A stretch of 5,555 nucleotides of DNA, from assembly GCA_019136335.1 (NCBI GenBank), contig JAGVUK010000029.1:1-5555 (forward strand), given 5' to 3'. The translations under genes and the position numbers were made by a program. Of the stretch, positions 5,105-5,555 are shown in pieces (the first letter of the stretch is position 1; every line of letters starts with the position of its first letter). This DNA is from Methanomicrobiales archaeon (GTDB taxonomy: Archaea > Halobacteriota > Methanomicrobia > Methanomicrobiales > Methanoculleaceae). The notes below the pieces were generated by a model. It was given only the letters and a program-made list of their open reading frames with translations. It ran no database searches and was not told the DNA's origin.

Positions 5105-5555
5105 CTACCGCCGCCGCGCCAGCCATCCAGCCACACCGGCCGCGAGGGCCGCCGCCACCGGGAGAGCAGGTCCCGCCGCGGTCGGGGTGGGGCTCGTCGT
5201 CGGCGGTGCGGTACCGGTGGCGGCCGGGCTCGTCACCGCCGGCGACGGTGTGGCGGCCGCGGCGGCCGTGACCGTGAAGGTGGTGCTTGCCGAGGCGTCG
5301 CCCTCGACCCACTCCACGGCCACGCTGTACTCACCCGGCTCAAACCCGGCCGTGTTCGCTGCAAACGACCACGTGTTCGCGGTGGCGTTCCCCGCCTCTA
5401 CGACGGCCGTTCCCGACGTCACCGCCGCTCCGGCCGTCGCGGACTTGTTCGCCGGCCCGAACCCGACCGGCGCCACCGTGACGGCCAGGCGGTTGCCGGG
5501 CGCGATGTTCGTCGTCCCGCTGATGGTCACCGTCTCCCCGGCGGTGACGTTCCCC
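5105..5555 (-). CDS. C-terminal part of an S-layer-type surface protein (start outside window)
   Basis: The minus frame is open from the right edge to a TAG at 5105-5107, giving 149 visible residues. A GTG at 5530-5528 could be mistaken for a start, but the frame continues without a stop to the edge, and the residues there (GNVTAGETV) belong to the same domain. The visible part is a beta-sandwich domain: TVTISGTTNIAPGNRL, later WSFAANTAGFEPGEYSVAVE, ending STTFTV. This is the style of the C-terminal repeat of Methanomicrobiales S-layer glycoproteins. A Thr/Pro/Ala stalk of about 32 residues, a hydrophobic segment beginning LPVA and a terminal RRR follow. Possible N-glycosylation sequons are N-V-T, N-K-S and N-A-T. 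It should be an extracellular, C-terminally anchored protein. Its tail closely resembles that of the other surface protein at 957-1976. Confidence 0.83.
   Translation of the reverse strand, partial: GNVTAGETVTISGTTNIAPGNRLAVTVAPVGFGPANKSATAGAAVTSGTAVVEAGNATANTWSFAANTAGFEPGEYSVAVEWVEGDASASTTFTVTAAAAATPSPAVTSPAATGTAPPTTSPTPTAAGPALPVAAALAAGVAGWLARRR

Noticed and set aside
3541..5136. Minus-strand open frame of 531 codons opposite the F390 synthetase-like gene
   Set aside because: It has no recognisable domain and a composition rich in Arg, Gly, Pro and Asp, while the plus strand carries all the adenylate-forming motifs.
5528..5530. GTG as the start of the right-edge surface protein
   Set aside because: The frame continues upstream to the window edge with domain-like sequence including an N-V-T sequon, so the true start lies beyond the window.
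1..5555. CRISPR arrays, tRNA or rRNA genes, insertion sequences
   Set aside because: I saw no regularly spaced direct repeats, cloverleaf-type sequences, transposase-like frames or terminal inverted repeats.

Overview
The window looks like chromosomal DNA from a GC-rich methanogenic archaeon, most likely of the order Methanomicrobiales (Methanoculleus-like). The reasons are two secreted proteins that resemble the DUF3821 / S-layer-type surface proteins of that order, a coenzyme F390 synthetase-type gene (F420 biology is typical of methanogens), and archaeal TATA boxes placed about 30 nt before start codons. This assignment is inferred from recognised families; no database search was run.

Layout. 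Positions 1-61 (+) hold the last 19 codons of a DUF333-like gene, followed by a strong GC hairpin. At 294-650 (+) is a small STAS-domain protein of the anti-sigma-factor-antagonist type. Its stop codon overlaps the GTG start of a 100-residue HEAT-repeat protein (647-949, +) in a GTGA junction, so the two form a translationally coupled pair. Only 7 bp later the convergent gene 957-1976 (-) ends. It encodes a secreted, Thr/Pro-stalked, C-terminally anchored surface protein. A 194-bp divergent promoter region (1977-2170) separates it from an SLC13/DASS-type sodium:anion symporter (2171-3679, +). After 41 bp comes a coenzyme F390 synthetase / PaaK-like adenylate-forming enzyme (3721-5076, +) with its own TATA box. 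It converges with the C-terminal part of a second surface protein (5105 to the right edge, -), whose start lies outside the window.

How the genes relate. STAS and HEAT form one probable two-gene unit, perhaps a protein-protein signalling module with no obvious partner kinase in view. The two minus-strand surface proteins share a C-terminal design: PTPTAA, LPVA, a hydrophobic segment, then RRR. They are probably displayed and anchored in the same way. The transporter and the F390 synthetase lie head to tail but each has its own promoter-like box, so they need not be an operon. Three genes (957-1976, 2171-3679, 3721-5076) have the TATA box so close to the start codon that their mRNAs are probably leaderless.

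I see no mobile element, CRISPR array, tRNA or rRNA. I do not find clear evidence of a novel multi-gene system. The most unusual points are the STAS/HEAT pair in an archaeon, the shared surface-protein tail, the 7-bp convergent junction and the consistent leaderless promoter spacing.
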